A DNA stretch of 64,000 nt from Franconibacter helveticus LMG 23732. GTDB taxonomy: Bacteria; Pseudomonadota; Gammaproteobacteria; Enterobacterales; Enterobacteriaceae. A program made the position numbers and the translations under genes. The notes beneath the pieces were generated by a model. The model was not told the DNA's origin. It saw only the letters and a list, made by a program, of their open reading frames with translations, and did not search any database. Numbering within the stretch: the stretch's first letter is position 1; the number at the start of each line of letters is the position of its first letter. Shown in pieces: positions 19,615 through 31,116 of this stretch. The stretch is taken from the NCBI RefSeq assembly GCF_000463115.2, contig NZ_AWFX01000009.1:160528-224527 (forward strand). The letters are read 5' to 3'.

Positions 19615-21176
19615 CAGAAAATCTCCTGTGCGTGATGCGCCTTGGCGATTGCGCGCAGTACCGCGCGGGCTTTGTTTCGGGTTTCATCCGCTTCGGACTG
19701 CGGCACGGAGTCCAGCACTACGCCTGCGCCAGCCTGTACGGTGGCAACGCCGTCTTCGACGTAGGCTGAGCGAATAACGATGCAGGTATCCAGATCGCCA
19801 TGGGCGGTAAAGTAGCCCACGGCGCCGCCATAGCTGCCCCGGCGTTCGCCTTCGGCCGCTGCAATAAGCTGCATCGCGCGCACTTTAGGGGCGCCGCTGA
19901 GCGTGCCCATGTTCATACAGGCGCGATAGGCATGCAGCACATCCAGATCTTCCCGCAGTTCGCCTACCACGCGAGAGACAAGATGCATAACGAACGAATA
20001 GCGGTCGACCTTAGTCAGGTCCGCTACGTAGCGGCTGCCGGGCGTACAGATGCGCGCCAGATCGTTTCGCGCCAGATCCACCAGCATCAGATGTTCGGAA
20101 AGCTCTTTGTGGTCGGTGCGCATTTCAAGCTCAATGCGGCTGTCAAGATCCCTGTCCAGCGTACCGTCGGCGCGGCGGCCGCGTGGACGCGTACCGGCGA
20201 TAGGGTAAATCTCAATCTGGCGCGAGGCAGCGTCATACTTAAGCGAGCTTTCCGGCGAGGCGCCGAACAGCGTGAAATCGTTATCCTGCATGAAAAACAT
20301 ATAAGGGCTGGGGTTGCTCTTTTTCAGCGTGTCGTACGCCGCCAGCGGCGAAGGGCAGGGCAAGGTGAAGCGACGAGACGGCACCACCTGAAAAATTTCG
20401 CCTGCGCGAATCGCTTTCTGCATGTCGCGCACCACCGCGCCATATTCTTCATCGCTCTGGCTGCATTCGCAGCGCATGCTTGCCACTTCCTGCACTGGCA
20501 ACGGGGCGGCTTGCTGAGTCAACTGCTGTTTGATTTGCTCAATGCGATCCTGCAAACGCTGCTTTTCCTGCGCATGCGGCGTGAACAGGCTCGCCTGAAT
20601 GCGGGTGCTTTTCTTTTGATGGTCGATAACCAGCAGCGTTTCAGCGAGATAAAAACAGTAATCAGGGCAGCTGTTCGGCGCTTTCAGCGCCGGAAGATCT
20701 TCAAACCCCGCGACCAGGTCATAAGCGAAAAGCCCGCCGAAGAACATCGCTTCACGTTCGTTTTCCGGCACGCTTACCAGGGTTTGCAGCATACGGAAAG
20801 TATCAAAGACAGAAACAGAACAGAGGCGGGCGTCTTCATCCAGCAACTGGCTTACCGGCGGAAAGCGAAGCTCAAGCCCCTGCGGCTGGCGGCGGTTTTC
20901 AACGCCCGCCGGTAAGGCTTCATCCAGCAGTGCAAGTAATGCCGTGCCGTTATCGGTCAGGGCGGAAAGCGTGACAGTGTCACCCATGGCGGTGATGCGC
21001 AGCGCGCTGTCTACCAGCAGCAGGCTTTTTAAATCGTTCTTGCTGTCAATATCCGCGGACTCAAGCAGCAGGGTTGCGGGGCGCGCGCCGCAAAGTTGGT
21101 TAAACAGCGCCGTTGGGTTTTCACGGTAAACCCCTTCGCTGCTGAGGAGTTCTAGTGCTGGTTTGGCTGTTTGCAT
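19614..21176 (-). CDS. trpE: Anthranilate synthase component I
   Basis: A 520-residue chorismate-using enzyme that makes anthranilate with ammonia from the TrpG part of TrpD. The feedback site [18 protein letters not shown] and the chorismate-binding domain ([34 protein letters not shown]) are intact. The start [15 protein letters not shown] matches E. coli. It is preceded by leader peptide, attenuator and operator. Confidence 0.98.
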   Translation of the reverse strand: MQTAKPALELLSSEGVYRENPTALFNQLCGARPATLLLESADIDSKNDLKSLLLVDSALRITAMGDTVTLSALTDNGTALLALLDEALPAGVENRRQPQGLELRFPPVSQLLDEDARLCSVSVFDTFRMLQTLVSVPENEREAMFFGGLFAYDLVAGFEDLPALKAPNSCPDYCFYLAETLLVIDHQKKSTRIQASLFTPHAQEKQRLQDRIEQIKQQLTQQAAPLPVQEVASMRCECSQSDEEYGAVVRDMQKAIRAGEIFQVVPSRRFTLPCPSPLAAYDTLKKSNPSPYMFFMQDNDFTLFGASPESSLKYDAASRQIEIYPIAGTRPRGRRADGTLDRDLDSRIELEMRTDHKELSEHLMLVDLARNDLARICTPGSRYVADLTKVDRYSFVMHLVSRVVGELREDLDVLHAYRACMNMGTLSGAPKVRAMQLIAAAEGERRGSYGGAVGYFTAHGDLDTCIVIRSAYVEDGVATVQAGAGVVLDSVPQSEADETRNKARAVLRAIAKAHHAQEIF

Positions 21177-21201
21177 TATCGGCTTCCCGTCTGTTCTGTT
21201 C

Positions 21202-21226
21202 AAAAAAAAGCCCGCTTTAAGCGGGC
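21202..21226 (-). terminator. trp attenuator
   Basis: On the minus strand GCCCGCTT-AAGCGGGC is followed by eight T, ahead of trpE and 45 bases after the leader-peptide stop. This is the 3:4 terminator of the attenuation system. Confidence 0.9.
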
Positions 21227-21270
21227 CGGGTATCTGTTTGCGTTACGCATGCGTGAAGACACCGCCCGAT

Positions 21271-21315
21271 TCAGGAAGTACGCCACCCGCCATGCAGAGT
21301 CAATGTCGCTTTCAT
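21271..21315 (-). CDS. trpL: trp operon leader peptide with a single Trp codon
   Basis: A 14-codon frame reading MKATLTLHGGWRTS then TGA. It ends WRTS like E. coli TrpL ([14 protein letters not shown]) and is followed by the attenuator. Codon 10 is GGG where E. coli has the first TGG of the tandem pair, so one Trp codon remains. Stalling of the ribosome at this region during tryptophan shortage normally frees the antiterminator. One Trp codon may make the response weaker or shift its set point. Confidence 0.85.
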   Translation of the reverse strand: MKATLTLHGGWRTS

Positions 21316-21348
21316 TTTCAGATACCTTTTATAGTGAACTTGCGTACT

Positions 21349-21377
21349 AGTTAACTGGTTCATGGCGGAATTGTCAA
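21349..21377 (-). promoter_or_regulatory. trp promoter with TrpR operator
   Basis: On the minus strand TTGACA (21372-21377) and TTAACT (21349-21354) are separated by exactly 17 bases. The operator GAACCAGTTAACTAGTACG overlaps the -10, as in E. coli. TrpR bound to tryptophan would block polymerase here. Confidence 0.92.
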
Positions 21378-21437
21378 CCTCGATTTCAGAAAAACATCAG
21401 GAATCGTTATGATGAGCGGCTAACTGAGGATATTTAA

Positions 21438-22334
21438 TTGAGTGGGGCCGTTTTGAGCGAACCTGTTTTAGCAGAGATTTACGATCTGCATAGTCATACA
21501 ACGGCTTCCGACGGGCGTTTAACGCCCGAGCAGCTTGTCCATCGCGCTGTCGAGATGCGCATTCATACCCTGGCGATTACCGACCATGACACCACGGCAG
21601 GCATAGGGGCGGCGCAAATGGAAATCGATCGCGCCGGTTTGCCGCTGCGGCTGATTGCCGGTGTGGAAATCTCCACGCTCTGGGAAAACCATGAAATTCA
21701 TATTGTTGGACTTGGCATCGACAAGGATCATCCGGCAATGGTGGCTTTTCTTGCTGAACAAGCTGAACGACGTTTGCAACGAGCCAGATTGATTGCCGAG
21801 CGTCTGGAAAAGGCGCGTATTCCCGGCGCCTGGGAAGGGGCGCTACGTTTTGCGCAGGGAGGCATGATTACGCGAGGCCACTTCGCCCGTTTTCTGGTGG
21901 AAGCAGGGCGCGCAACCGAGCCGGCTAAAGTTTTTAAGCATTATCTTGCCCGGGGGAAAATCGGCTATGTTCCGCCGCAGTGGTGTACAATAGAACAAGC
22001 TATTGATGTGATTCATCATTCCGGCGGCCAGGCAGTGGTGGCCCATCCCGGGCGTTACGACCTGAGCGCGAAATGGCTTAAACGGTTGCTTGGCCACTTC
22101 GCCCAGGCGGGCGGCGAAGCGATGGAGGTGGCGCAGTGCCAGCAGGCGCCAAACGAGCGCACGCAGCTGGCGTCCTGGTCTAAACAGTTTGGATTGCTGG
22201 CCTCCCAGGGCTCCGACTTCCACCAGCCCACGCCCTGGATTGAACTTGGCCGCAAGCTTTGGTTGCCCGCTGGCGTCACGCCGGTATGGCAGCGCTGGAC
22301 ATCGCCGGAAGAAACAAAAGAGAGGGCAGTATGA
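21438..22334 (+). CDS. rnm: 5'-3' exoribonuclease RNase AM (YciV), PHP domain
   Basis: A 298-residue PHP-family metal phosphoesterase. The metal ligands are visible as DLHSHTTASDG, ITDHDT, the mid-protein GVEIST and the terminal GSDFH. E. coli Rnm trims 5' ends of ribosomal RNAs and degrades short oligonucleotides 5' to 3'. The start is a TTG after TGAGGA; a second in-frame TTG follows 15 bases later. The stop overlaps the yciO start by 4 bases (ATGA). It is divergent from the trp operon. Confidence 0.94.
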   Translation: MSGAVLSEPVLAEIYDLHSHTTASDGRLTPEQLVHRAVEMRIHTLAITDHDTTAGIGAAQMEIDRAGLPLRLIAGVEISTLWENHEIHIVGLGIDKDHPAMVAFLAEQAERRLQRARLIAERLEKARIPGAWEGALRFAQGGMITRGHFARFLVEAGRATEPAKVFKHYLARGKIGYVPPQWCTIEQAIDVIHHSGGQAVVAHPGRYDLSAKWLKRLLGHFAQAGGEAMEVAQCQQAPNERTQLASWSKQFGLLASQGSDFHQPTPWIELGRKLWLPAGVTPVWQRWTSPEETKERAV

Positions 22335-22951
22335 GTCAGTTTTTTTACATTCATCCGGATAACCCGCAGCCGCGCCTGATTAATCAGGCAGTAGAGATTG
22401 TCCGTAAGGGCGGCGTGATTGTTTATCCCACCGATTCTGGTTATGCGCTGGGATGTAAACTTGAAGAAAAAGGGGCGATGGAGCGTATCTGCCGTATCCG
22501 TCATCTGCCGGATGGGCATAACTTCACCCTGATGTGTCGCGACCTGTCCGAGTTATCAACTTACTCGTATGTTGATAACGTGGCGTTTCGTCTTATTAAG
22601 AACAATACGCCGGGCAACTACACGTTTATCCTTAAAGGCACAAAAGAGGTGCCGCGCCGCCTGTTGCAGGAGAAGCGTAAAACCATCGGGCTTCGCGTGC
22701 CGTCTAACCCCATCGCGCTGGCGCTGCTCGAGGCGCTTAACGAACCGATGCTCTCCACTTCGCTGATGCTGCCAGGCAGCGACTTTACTGAATCGGACCC
22801 GGATGAGATTAAAGATCGGCTGGAAAAGCAGGTTGACCTTATTATTCATGGCGGCTATCTGGGACAGCAGCCCACCACGGTTATCGATCTCACTGATGAC
22901 GCCCCGGTAGTGCTGCGTGAAGGGGTCGGCGACGTTAAGCCTTTCTTATAA
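22331..22951 (+). CDS. yciO: YciO, Sua5/YciO/YrdC-family protein
   Basis: A 206-residue protein with the YrdC-like fold (GGVIVYPTDSGYALGC near residue 25, KTIGLRVPSNPIA and the terminal VVLREGVGD). YrdC/TsaC makes threonylcarbamoyl-AMP for tRNA modification; YciO is a paralogue with weaker or different activity. It is co-translated with rnm. Confidence 0.94.
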   Translation: MSQFFYIHPDNPQPRLINQAVEIVRKGGVIVYPTDSGYALGCKLEEKGAMERICRIRHLPDGHNFTLMCRDLSELSTYSYVDNVAFRLIKNNTPGNYTFILKGTKEVPRRLLQEKRKTIGLRVPSNPIALALLEALNEPMLSTSLMLPGSDFTESDPDEIKDRLEKQVDLIIHGGYLGQQPTTVIDLTDDAPVVLREGVGDVKPFL

Positions 22952-23047
22952 TGTTTTGCAAGGCTATACTACGCGCCCAAAAATCGGGGCGTTATGCGCC
23001 CCGAATCCTGTCCGACGCCTGGGAAGGCGACACCTGAAGGAAGCTCA

Positions 23048-23923
23048 ATGAGCGAGAAATTACAGAAAGTGCTGGCGCGCGCCGGCCACGGCTCACGCCG
23101 GGAAATCGAAACCATGATCACCGCAGGACGCGTCAGCGTGGATGGCAAAATCGCCACCCTCGGCGACCGTGTGGAAGTGACGCCAGCGCTGAAAATCCGT
23201 ATTGATGGTCATCTTGTTTCGGTAAAAGAATCGGTCGAGCAGATCTGCCGCGTGCTGGCTTACTATAAGCCGGAAGGCGAGCTTTGCACCCGTAACGATC
23301 CTGAAGGCCGCCCCACCGTGTTCGACCGTCTGCCCAAATTGCGCGGCGCGCGCTGGATAGCGGTTGGCCGCCTTGATGTGAACACCTGTGGTCTGCTGCT
23401 GTTTACCACTGACGGAGAACTGGCGAATCGACTGATGCACCCCAGCCGGGAAGTGGAACGCGAATACGCGGTGCGCGTGTTCGGCCAGGTTGACGATGCG
23501 AAAGTGCGTGAACTGGCGCGCGGCGTACAGCTTGAAGATGGCCCTGCGGCATTCAAAACTATCCGTTTTAGCGGTGGCGAAGGCATTAACCAGTGGTACA
23601 ACGTCACCCTGACGGAAGGACGCAACCGCGAGGTGCGCCGTCTGTGGGAAGCGGTAGGCGTTCAGGTAAGCCGACTGATTCGCGTGCGTTATGGCGATAT
23701 TCCCTTGCCGAAAGGTTTGCCGCGCGGCGGCTGGACAGAGCTTGATCTGGCGCAGACGAACTACCTGCGCGAGCTGGTGGGATTGCCGCCGGAAACCTCA
23801 AGCAAAGTCGCGGTTGAGAAAGATCGTCGTCGTATGAAAGCGAACCAAATCCGCCGGGCGGTGAAGCGCCACAGCCAGGTGAGCGGAAACCGTCGCAGCG
23901 GCGGCGGTCGCAGCGGCAGCTAA
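23048..23923 (+). CDS. rluB: 23S rRNA pseudouridine-2605 synthase RluB
   Basis: A 291-residue enzyme. An S4 RNA-binding domain ([20 protein letters not shown]) precedes the RsuA-type catalytic domain with the Asp in [19 protein letters not shown] basic tail rich in Arg, Ser and Gly ends the protein. ATG 23048 follows GGAAGCTCA. E. coli has yciQ between yciO and rluB; here it is absent. Confidence 0.96.
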   Translation: MSEKLQKVLARAGHGSRREIETMITAGRVSVDGKIATLGDRVEVTPALKIRIDGHLVSVKESVEQICRVLAYYKPEGELCTRNDPEGRPTVFDRLPKLRGARWIAVGRLDVNTCGLLLFTTDGELANRLMHPSREVEREYAVRVFGQVDDAKVRELARGVQLEDGPAAFKTIRFSGGEGINQWYNVTLTEGRNREVRRLWEAVGVQVSRLIRVRYGDIPLPKGLPRGGWTELDLAQTNYLRELVGLPPETSSKVAVEKDRRRMKANQIRRAVKRHSQVSGNRRSGGGRSGS

Positions 23924-23933
23924 TCTGCAAATA

Positions 23934-23959
23934 AAAACGCCCTCAAACGAGGGCGTTTT
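23934..23959. terminator. Bidirectional rluB/btuR terminator
   Basis: AAAACGCCCTC / GAGGGCGTTTT with a 4-base loop lies between the convergent genes. Confidence 0.92.
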
Positions 23960-23986
23960 GCTTTTATTCGCTGTAACGGCAGAAAG

Positions 23987-24577
23987 CTAGTAATCGATGC
24001 CAATTTGCGCCTTCACGCCAGCTTCGAAAGCATGTTTAACCGGACGCAGTTCGCTTACGGTATCCGCATAATCAAGAATATCGCGATGACATCCGCGGCC
24101 TGTGATAATCACCGTTTGATGCGCAGGCCGATTTTGCAGCGCCTGCATGACCGTATCCAGCGGCAAGTAATCGTAGGCCACCATATAAGTGAGTTCATCC
24201 AGGATAACCATATCCAGCGCAGGATCAGCCAGCATCCGTTGCGCGTGTCGCCACACCTCCAGACAAGCCGCCGTATCGCTCTCACGGTTCTGGGTTTCCC
24301 AGGTAAAGCCTGTCGCCATTACCTGAAACTCCACCCCGTGCGGCTCCAGCAAGTTACGCTCGCCGTTAGGCCAGGTGCCTTTGATGAACTGGATCGCGCC
24401 CACTTTTTTACCGTGACCGACGGCGCGAGCGGCGGTGCCAAAAGCGGCGGTCGTTTTGCCTTTGCCGTTGCCGGTAAAGACGATGGTTATACCGCGCTCC
24501 TGTTGAGCGGCAGCCACGCGGGCATCTACTTTGTCTTTTATTTTTTGCTGGCGCTGCTGGTAACGATCTTCACTCAT
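23987..24577 (-). CDS. btuR: Corrinoid (cobalamin) adenosyltransferase BtuR/CobO
   Basis: A 196-residue ATP:cob(I)alamin adenosyltransferase. The P-loop is GNGKGKTTAAFGTAARA and the following elements are IQFIKGTWPNGE, ILDELTYMVAYDYL and TGRGCH, all as in E. coli. It adenosylates imported or salvaged corrinoids. Its start overlaps the yciK stop by 4 bases. Confidence 0.97.
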   Translation of the reverse strand: MSEDRYQQRQQKIKDKVDARVAAAQQERGITIVFTGNGKGKTTAAFGTAARAVGHGKKVGAIQFIKGTWPNGERNLLEPHGVEFQVMATGFTWETQNRESDTAACLEVWRHAQRMLADPALDMVILDELTYMVAYDYLPLDTVMQALQNRPAHQTVIITGRGCHRDILDYADTVSELRPVKHAFEAGVKAQIGIDY

Positions 24578-25335
24578 TCAGCTATCCCCGGTTTGCGGCC
24601 CGGCTGGGCGTCGAAACTCATGCCGGTTTTACGGCGGCTGTCATCGCCCATCAGCCACAAATAAAGCGGCATGAGATCGGCGGGTGTTTTAAGTTTATCG
24701 GGATCTTCCGTCGGGAAGGCGCTGGCGCGCATTTTCGTACGCGTGCCGCCCGGATTAATGCAATTGACCCGCAATTGTTTATGTTCATCCGCCAGCACCT
24801 GCATCATGCCTTCTGTGGCGAATTTAGAGACGGCGTATGCCCCCCATTGCGCGCGCCCCTGGCGCCCCACGCTTGAGGTTGTAAAAACCAGTGAGCCTGA
24901 CTCGGCTTTCAATAGCAGAGGCAGCAGCGCCTGGGTCAGGAAAAAGGTTGCGTTAACATTCACCTGCATTACTTCAAGCCAGCGCTCCGGTGTTTGTTCC
25001 GCCATTGGCGCTATGTCGCCAAGCACCCCTGCGTTATGTAATATACCATCCAGACGGGGCACCACCGCCTCGATTTCACGCGCCACGCGCTGGCATGCCT
25101 CGACCGTGGCGCTGGCGTAATCCAGTAAAAACAGGCTGGCAGGAAGAGCGCCGAGACGCGCTATTTCTTCTGCAACCCGACGAAGCTTCTCTTCGTTACG
25201 GCCCAGTAAAAGCACCTGCGCGCCATAACGCGCATAGGTTAATGCCGCCTCGCGGCCAATACCGTCGCTGGCGCCTGTGACTAAGATTATGCGATTTTGC
25301 AGCAGGTTAGTTTGCGGTTGATAGTGCACGGGCAA
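24574..25335 (-). CDS. yciK: SDR-family oxidoreductase YciK
   Basis: A 253-residue short-chain dehydrogenase with TGASDGIG, NAG (HNAGVLG), catalytic Ser in TTSSVGRQG and YAVSK. The substrate is not established. It overlaps btuR by 4 bases, so the pair is co-translated. Confidence 0.94.
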   Translation of the reverse strand: MPVHYQPQTNLLQNRIILVTGASDGIGREAALTYARYGAQVLLLGRNEEKLRRVAEEIARLGALPASLFLLDYASATVEACQRVAREIEAVVPRLDGILHNAGVLGDIAPMAEQTPERWLEVMQVNVNATFFLTQALLPLLLKAESGSLVFTTSSVGRQGRAQWGAYAVSKFATEGMMQVLADEHKQLRVNCINPGGTRTKMRASAFPTEDPDKLKTPADLMPLYLWLMGDDSRRKTGMSFDAQPGRKPGIAE

Positions 25336-25582
25336 CTCCTTGGCGCAAGCGTCTGCGAACCAGGACGCTTCATTTGCACAAAAGCGCTTTATGCCTTAAT
25401 CCGTTCGCCATTTCAATCAGCGATCCAACCATAAGCCCTTAGCTGCAACATTTTGCAACTATTTCATCGCCTTGAAAAAAATCATGAAGCTGACTCGCAG
25501 GAGCACGAGTTAACGCGAGACGCACGCGGGCGCGTCGGGTAGACTAACGCCGTTTTGCGATCGTAAAGACAAGGCGGAAACT

Positions 25583-26632
25583 GTGGATTTAGTTTATGAG
25601 TATGGGCTGTTTTTAGCGAAAATCGCGACGGTCGTCGTGGCGTTTGTCATCATTATCTCGCTGATTGCGAATCTGGCTCAGCGCAAAAAACATCAGCGCG
25701 GCGAGCTTCGCGTGACCCGTCTGAATGAACAGTATAAAACGATGAAGGAAGAGATAGCCGTCGCGCTGCTCGACCCGCATCAGCAAAAGCAGTGGCATAA
25801 AGAGCAGAAGAAAAAAGAGAAGCAGGAAGCGAAGGCGGCTAAGGCAAGGGCGAAACGCGGGGAAAGCTCGCCCTCCGACAAAGCGACGCTTTACGTACTC
25901 GATTTCAAAGGCAGCATGGACGCGCATGAAGTCACTTCACTGCGCGAAGAGATCACCGCTGTGCTGGCTGTCGCTAAACCGCAGGATGAGGTGTTGCTGC
26001 GCCTCGAAAGTCCGGGCGGCGTCGTGCATGGCTATGGCCTGGCGTCTTCTCAGCTTCAGCGTTTGCGCGAACGTAATATTCCCTTAACCGTTGCGGTAGA
26101 TAAAGTTGCCGCGAGCGGCGGTTACATGATGGCCTGCGTCGCCAACCGTATCGTCGCCGCACCGTTCGCCATCGTTGGCTCAATTGGCGTTGTGGCGCAG
26201 GTGCCGAATTTCAACCGCCTTCTTAAACGCAACGACATTGACGTTGAACTGCATACAGCCGGGCAATATAAGCGCACGCTGACCCTCTTTGGCGAAAATA
26301 CGGAAGAGGGCCGCGAGAAATTTCGTGAAGATCTCAACGAAACGCATCAGCTTTTTAAGCAGTTTGTACAGACCATGCGCCCTTCTTTAAACATCGATGA
26401 GGTGGCGACAGGCGAGCACTGGTACGGTTTGCAGGCCCGGGAAAAAGGGCTGGTTGATGAGATTCGCACCAGTGACGATCTGCTCGTGCAACTGATGCCG
26501 CAAAAAGAGCTGGTTAGCGTGCGCTATACGCGCCGTAAAAAGCTGATGGATAAGTTTACCGGCAGCGCGGCCCAGAGTCTGGACCGCTTACTGCTGCGCT
26601 GGTGGCAGCGCTCAGAAAAACCGCTGGTCTGA
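25583..26632 (+). CDS. sohB: Membrane-bound S49 protease SohB
   Basis: A 349-residue inner-membrane protease with one N-terminal span, a charged Lys/Glu-rich stretch (residues 70-95) and an SppA-type domain. The Ser/Lys dyad is S178 (AASGGYMM) and K230 (GQYKRTLT). E. coli SohB is a multicopy suppressor of degP loss. The start is GTG after AAGGCGGAAA. It is divergent from yciK across 247 bases without another gene. Confidence 0.94.
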   Translation: MDLVYEYGLFLAKIATVVVAFVIIISLIANLAQRKKHQRGELRVTRLNEQYKTMKEEIAVALLDPHQQKQWHKEQKKKEKQEAKAAKARAKRGESSPSDKATLYVLDFKGSMDAHEVTSLREEITAVLAVAKPQDEVLLRLESPGGVVHGYGLASSQLQRLRERNIPLTVAVDKVAASGGYMMACVANRIVAAPFAIVGSIGVVAQVPNFNRLLKRNDIDVELHTAGQYKRTLTLFGENTEEGREKFREDLNETHQLFKQFVQTMRPSLNIDEVATGEHWYGLQAREKGLVDEIRTSDDLLVQLMPQKELVSVRYTRRKKLMDKFTGSAAQSLDRLLLRWWQRSEKPLV

Positions 26633-26638
26633 GAAATG

Positions 26639-26663
26639 AAACGAGGCGCACCGCCTCGTTTTT
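26639..26663. terminator. Bidirectional sohB/yciN terminator
   Basis: AAACGAGGCG / CGCCTCGTTT with a 3-base loop and a run of T lies between the two stops. Confidence 0.9.
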
Positions 26664-26914
26664 TAATCCAGCAGCGTATATTTTTCGGAAAGCTGGTGTG
26701 CGAGATGTTTAAACATGTTAAACACCGCCGTGCTTTTCGCGGTGGGTAAGCCTTGCTCATCAAGAAAATAGTTGCCCTGAAAGACCAGAACGCCATTTTT
26801 CTGTTCGACATGCGTGGCTTCCATACCCGCCAGGTAATCCTCATGCTCGCGGATGATTTTATTCGCATGGGCTAGCAACGTTTCACGATCGATAGGCTGA
26901 GTTTTTGCTTGCAT
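26663..26914 (-). CDS. yciN: YciN family protein
   Basis: An 83-residue protein (start [21 protein letters not shown], ending EKYTLLD) matching E. coli YciN in size and place. The function is unknown. It is encoded just upstream of topA on the opposite strand. Confidence 0.93.
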   Translation of the reverse strand: MQAKTQPIDRETLLAHANKIIREHEDYLAGMEATHVEQKNGVLVFQGNYFLDEQGLPTAKSTAVFNMFKHLAHQLSEKYTLLD

Positions 26915-27315
26915 AATCCTCTCCTTAAAGACTGCGCGTAGTGTACGCCTCGCAGGGGAAAGGTGGCAAATTTTCCCTGCCCTTCGCAGGGGGATTACGG
27001 GCTTTTCCGTGCTGGCATGAATCGCTTTTGCATGCTAATAAAGTTGCGTAACGAATTTTATCAGGTAGAGTGTGACGCTTTCGCAAATCTGGCAACAGAA
27101 TTGCTTGACATTCAACCTGAAGTTCGTCGTGCCGGTTCAACCTGCACGAAAAACCTGTGGTCTCAACCACCTGACGCGTTTTGGGTCTCTGCGGGCTTAA
27201 GCGGTTTCAAGGTTGATATCCATCGACGCTGCCGCAATATAGTAGGCTCGTCGCCAGTGGAAGGTGCAGCAACGTGCGACGAATTCTGGACGAATCCAAT
27301 CAGGTAAAGGTGAAT
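26915..27315 (+). other. yciN-topA intergenic region
   Basis: Four hundred bases with no convincing gene. It must hold the topA promoter(s) and the yciN promoter. A TTGATA (27212) and TATAGT (27239) pair lies at a loose spacing; E. coli topA has several supercoiling-sensitive promoters in this position. No hairpin terminator was seen. Confidence 0.5.
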
Positions 27316-29916
27316 ATGGGTAAAGCTCTCGTTATCGTTGAGTCCCCGGCAAAAGCCAAAACGATTAACAAATATCTCGGTAAAGACTACGTGGTGAAAT
27401 CCAGCGTAGGCCATATCCGCGATTTGCCAACCAGCGGCTCCGCCCCCAGGAAGAGCGCTGACTCCGCCTCCACCAAAAAAGCGGCCGGCAAGGCCAAAAA
27501 AGATGAACGTGGTGCGCTCGTCAGCCGTATGGGCATTGACCCCTGGCACAACTGGGATGCGCATTATGAAGTGCTGCCGGGTAAAGAAAAGGTTGTTTCC
27601 GAGCTGAAATCGCTCGCGGAAAAAGCTGACCATATCTATCTCGCAACCGACCTTGACCGCGAAGGGGAGGCCATCGCATGGCACCTGCGGGAAGTGATCG
27701 GCGGCGACGACAAGCGTTACAGCCGCGTTGTTTTTAACGAAATTACCAAGAATGCTATTCGTCAGGCTTTTGAAAAGCCGGGCGAGCTGAATATTGATCG
27801 CGTAAATGCCCAGCAGGCGCGCCGCTTCATGGACCGCGTCGTGGGCTACATGGTTTCTCCGCTGCTGTGGAAGAAAATCGCCCGCGGGCTTTCTGCTGGC
27901 CGCGTTCAGTCAGTTGCGGTGCGCTTAGTGGTCGAGCGTGAGCGAGAAATCAAAGCGTTTGTGCCGGAAGAATACTGGGAAATTGATGCATCGCTTTCCA
28001 CCCCTTCCAGCGAAACGCTGGCGGTACAGGTTACGCACCAGAATGATAAGCCGTTTCGTCCGGTAAGCCGTGATGAAACTATGGCGGCCGTGGCGTTGCT
28101 TAATGGCGCGCAATACAAAGTGGTTGAGCGTGAAGACAAGCCCACCAGCAGCAAGCCTGGCGCTCCCTTTATTACCTCCACCTTGCAGCAAGCGGCAAGC
28201 ACCCGCCTGGGCTTTGGGGTGAAAAAAACCATGATGATGGCCCAACGCCTTTATGAGGCTGGTCATATTACCTATATGCGTACTGACTCAACTAACCTGA
28301 GCCAGGATGCGGTAAGCATGGTTCGCGGCTACATTGACGATAATTTCGGCAAAAAATATCTGCCCCAGGCGCCTAATCAGTACGCCAGTAAAGAAAACTC
28401 GCAGGAAGCGCACGAAGCTATCCGCCCGTCAGATGTCAACGTGCTTGCTGAGTCTTTAAAAGACATGGAAGCAGACGCGCAGAAGCTTTATCAGCTGATC
28501 TGGCGCCAGTTTGTCGCCTGTCAGATGACCCCTGCGCAGTACGATTCCACCACGCTCACCGTCGCGGCAGGCGATTTCCGCCTGAAAGCGCGCGGTCGTA
28601 CATTGCGCTTCGACGGCTGGACGAAAGTGATGCCGGCGCTGCGTAAAAACGACGAGGATCGGACGCTGCCTGCGGTGAATGAAGGCGATAAGCTTTCGCT
28701 GATTGAGTTAACGCCAGCGCAGCACTTCACCAAGCCGCCAGCCCGCTTTAGCGAAGCGTCATTGGTAAAAGAGCTGGAGAAACGCGGTATCGGCCGTCCA
28801 TCCACTTATGCGTCGATCATCTCCACGATTCAGGATCGCGGTTATGTACGTGTGGAAAACCGCCGCTTCTATGCAGAAAAAATGGGTGAAATCGTCACCG
28901 ATCGTCTGGAAGAGAACTTCCGCGATTTAATGAACTACGATTTTACTGCGCAAATGGAAGACAGCCTTGACCGCGTAGCGAACCACGAGGCCGAATGGCG
29001 CGCTGTGCTGGACAGCTTCTTTAGCGATTTCAACAAGCAGCTCGATACAGCCGAGAAAGATCCGGAAGAGGGCGGCATGCGCCCAAACCAGATGGTCTTG
29101 ACGAGTATTGATTGCCCGACCTGCGGTCGCAAAATGGGCATTCGTACTGCCAGTACCGGCGTATTCCTTGGCTGTTCAGGTTATGCGTTGTCACCAAAAG
29201 AGCGCTGTAAGACCACCATTAACCTGGTGCCTGAAAACGAAGTCCTGAACGTGCTGGAAGGCGATGATGCAGAAACCAATGCCCTTCGCGCCCGCCGCCG
29301 CTGCGTTAAATGCGGCACAGCAATGGACAGCTACCTTATCGATCCAAAACGCAAAATCCATATTTGCGGCAATAACCCGACCTGTGACGGTTATGAGATT
29401 GAGGAAGGCGAGTTCCGTATCAAAGGCTATGATGGTCCGGTTGTAGAATGCGAGAAGTGTGGTTCTGAAATGCACCTGAAAATGGGGCGTTTCGGCAAAT
29501 ACATGGCATGCACTAACGATGAATGTAAAAACACCCGTAAGATCCTGCGCAATGGCGAAGTAGCGCCGCCGAAGGAAGATCCGGTGCCGCTGCCGGAACT
29601 GCCGTGTGAGAAATCGGATGCCTATTTTGTTCTTCGCGATGGTGCGGCTGGGGTTTTCCTGGCGGCCAACACTTTCCCGAAATCGCGCGAAACACGTGCG
29701 CCTCTGGTGGAAGAGCTATATCGCTTTCGCGACAGACTGCCGGAAAAATTACGTTATCTCGCAGATGCGCCCCAGCAGGATCCCGAAGGCAATAAAACAC
29801 TGGTACGTTTTAGCCGTAAGACAAAACAGCAATATGTTGCGTCTGAAAAGGATGGCAAGGCGACAAACTGGTCTGCCTTTTACGTCGACGGTAAATGGGT
29901 TGAAGCTAAAAAATAA
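27316..29916 (+). CDS. topA: DNA topoisomerase I
   Basis: An 866-residue type IA topoisomerase that removes negative supercoils. The TOPRIM domain is at the start ([17 protein letters not shown], then [13 protein letters not shown] with the metal acidic residues). The active-site tyrosine is Y320 in [12 protein letters not shown]. Three four-Cys zinc motifs follow from about residue 600 ([27 protein letters not shown]), and then zinc-less C-terminal ribbons. ATG 27316 was chosen because GKALVIVES begins there. cysB follows as in E. coli. Confidence 0.98.
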   Translation: MGKALVIVESPAKAKTINKYLGKDYVVKSSVGHIRDLPTSGSAPRKSADSASTKKAAGKAKKDERGALVSRMGIDPWHNWDAHYEVLPGKEKVVSELKSLAEKADHIYLATDLDREGEAIAWHLREVIGGDDKRYSRVVFNEITKNAIRQAFEKPGELNIDRVNAQQARRFMDRVVGYMVSPLLWKKIARGLSAGRVQSVAVRLVVEREREIKAFVPEEYWEIDASLSTPSSETLAVQVTHQNDKPFRPVSRDETMAAVALLNGAQYKVVEREDKPTSSKPGAPFITSTLQQAASTRLGFGVKKTMMMAQRLYEAGHITYMRTDSTNLSQDAVSMVRGYIDDNFGKKYLPQAPNQYASKENSQEAHEAIRPSDVNVLAESLKDMEADAQKLYQLIWRQFVACQMTPAQYDSTTLTVAAGDFRLKARGRTLRFDGWTKVMPALRKNDEDRTLPAVNEGDKLSLIELTPAQHFTKPPARFSEASLVKELEKRGIGRPSTYASIISTIQDRGYVRVENRRFYAEKMGEIVTDRLEENFRDLMNYDFTAQMEDSLDRVANHEAEWRAVLDSFFSDFNKQLDTAEKDPEEGGMRPNQMVLTSIDCPTCGRKMGIRTASTGVFLGCSGYALSPKERCKTTINLVPENEVLNVLEGDDAETNALRARRRCVKCGTAMDSYLIDPKRKIHICGNNPTCDGYEIEEGEFRIKGYDGPVVECEKCGSEMHLKMGRFGKYMACTNDECKNTRKILRNGEVAPPKEDPVPLPELPCEKSDAYFVLRDGAAGVFLAANTFPKSRETRAPLVEELYRFRDRLPEKLRYLADAPQQDPEGNKTLVRFSRKTKQQYVASEKDGKATNWSAFYVDGKWVEAKK

Positions 29917-29932
29917 TGTTTTTTAGTTAGTT

Positions 29933-29962
29933 AAGGCCGGCAAATGCCGGCCTTTTGCTTTT
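29933..29962 (+). terminator. topA terminator
   Basis: AAGGCCGGC / GCCGGCCTT with a 4-base loop is followed by a T-rich tail. Confidence 0.9.
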
Positions 29963-30050
29963 TATAACACCTTTATTATTTTTTTTACGTATCTATACAG
30001 AACAGCTATTAATGATATAGTAGTTATAGTTTTTCACTTTCTTATTATGA

Positions 30051-31076
<1,026 letters not shown>

Positions 31077-31083
31077 TCCTTCA

Positions 31084-31116
31084 GGCATCCCCAGCGAAGC
31101 GGGGATGCCCATATTT
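31084..31116 (+). terminator. cysB terminator
   Basis: GGCATCCCC / GGGGATGCC is followed by a T-rich stretch. Confidence 0.88.

Noticed and set aside
19800..20915. Long open frame of 371 codons on the plus strand
   Set aside because: It lies wholly opposite trpE, its product is Arg/His-rich without domains, and GC-rich third positions of trpE explain the lack of stops.
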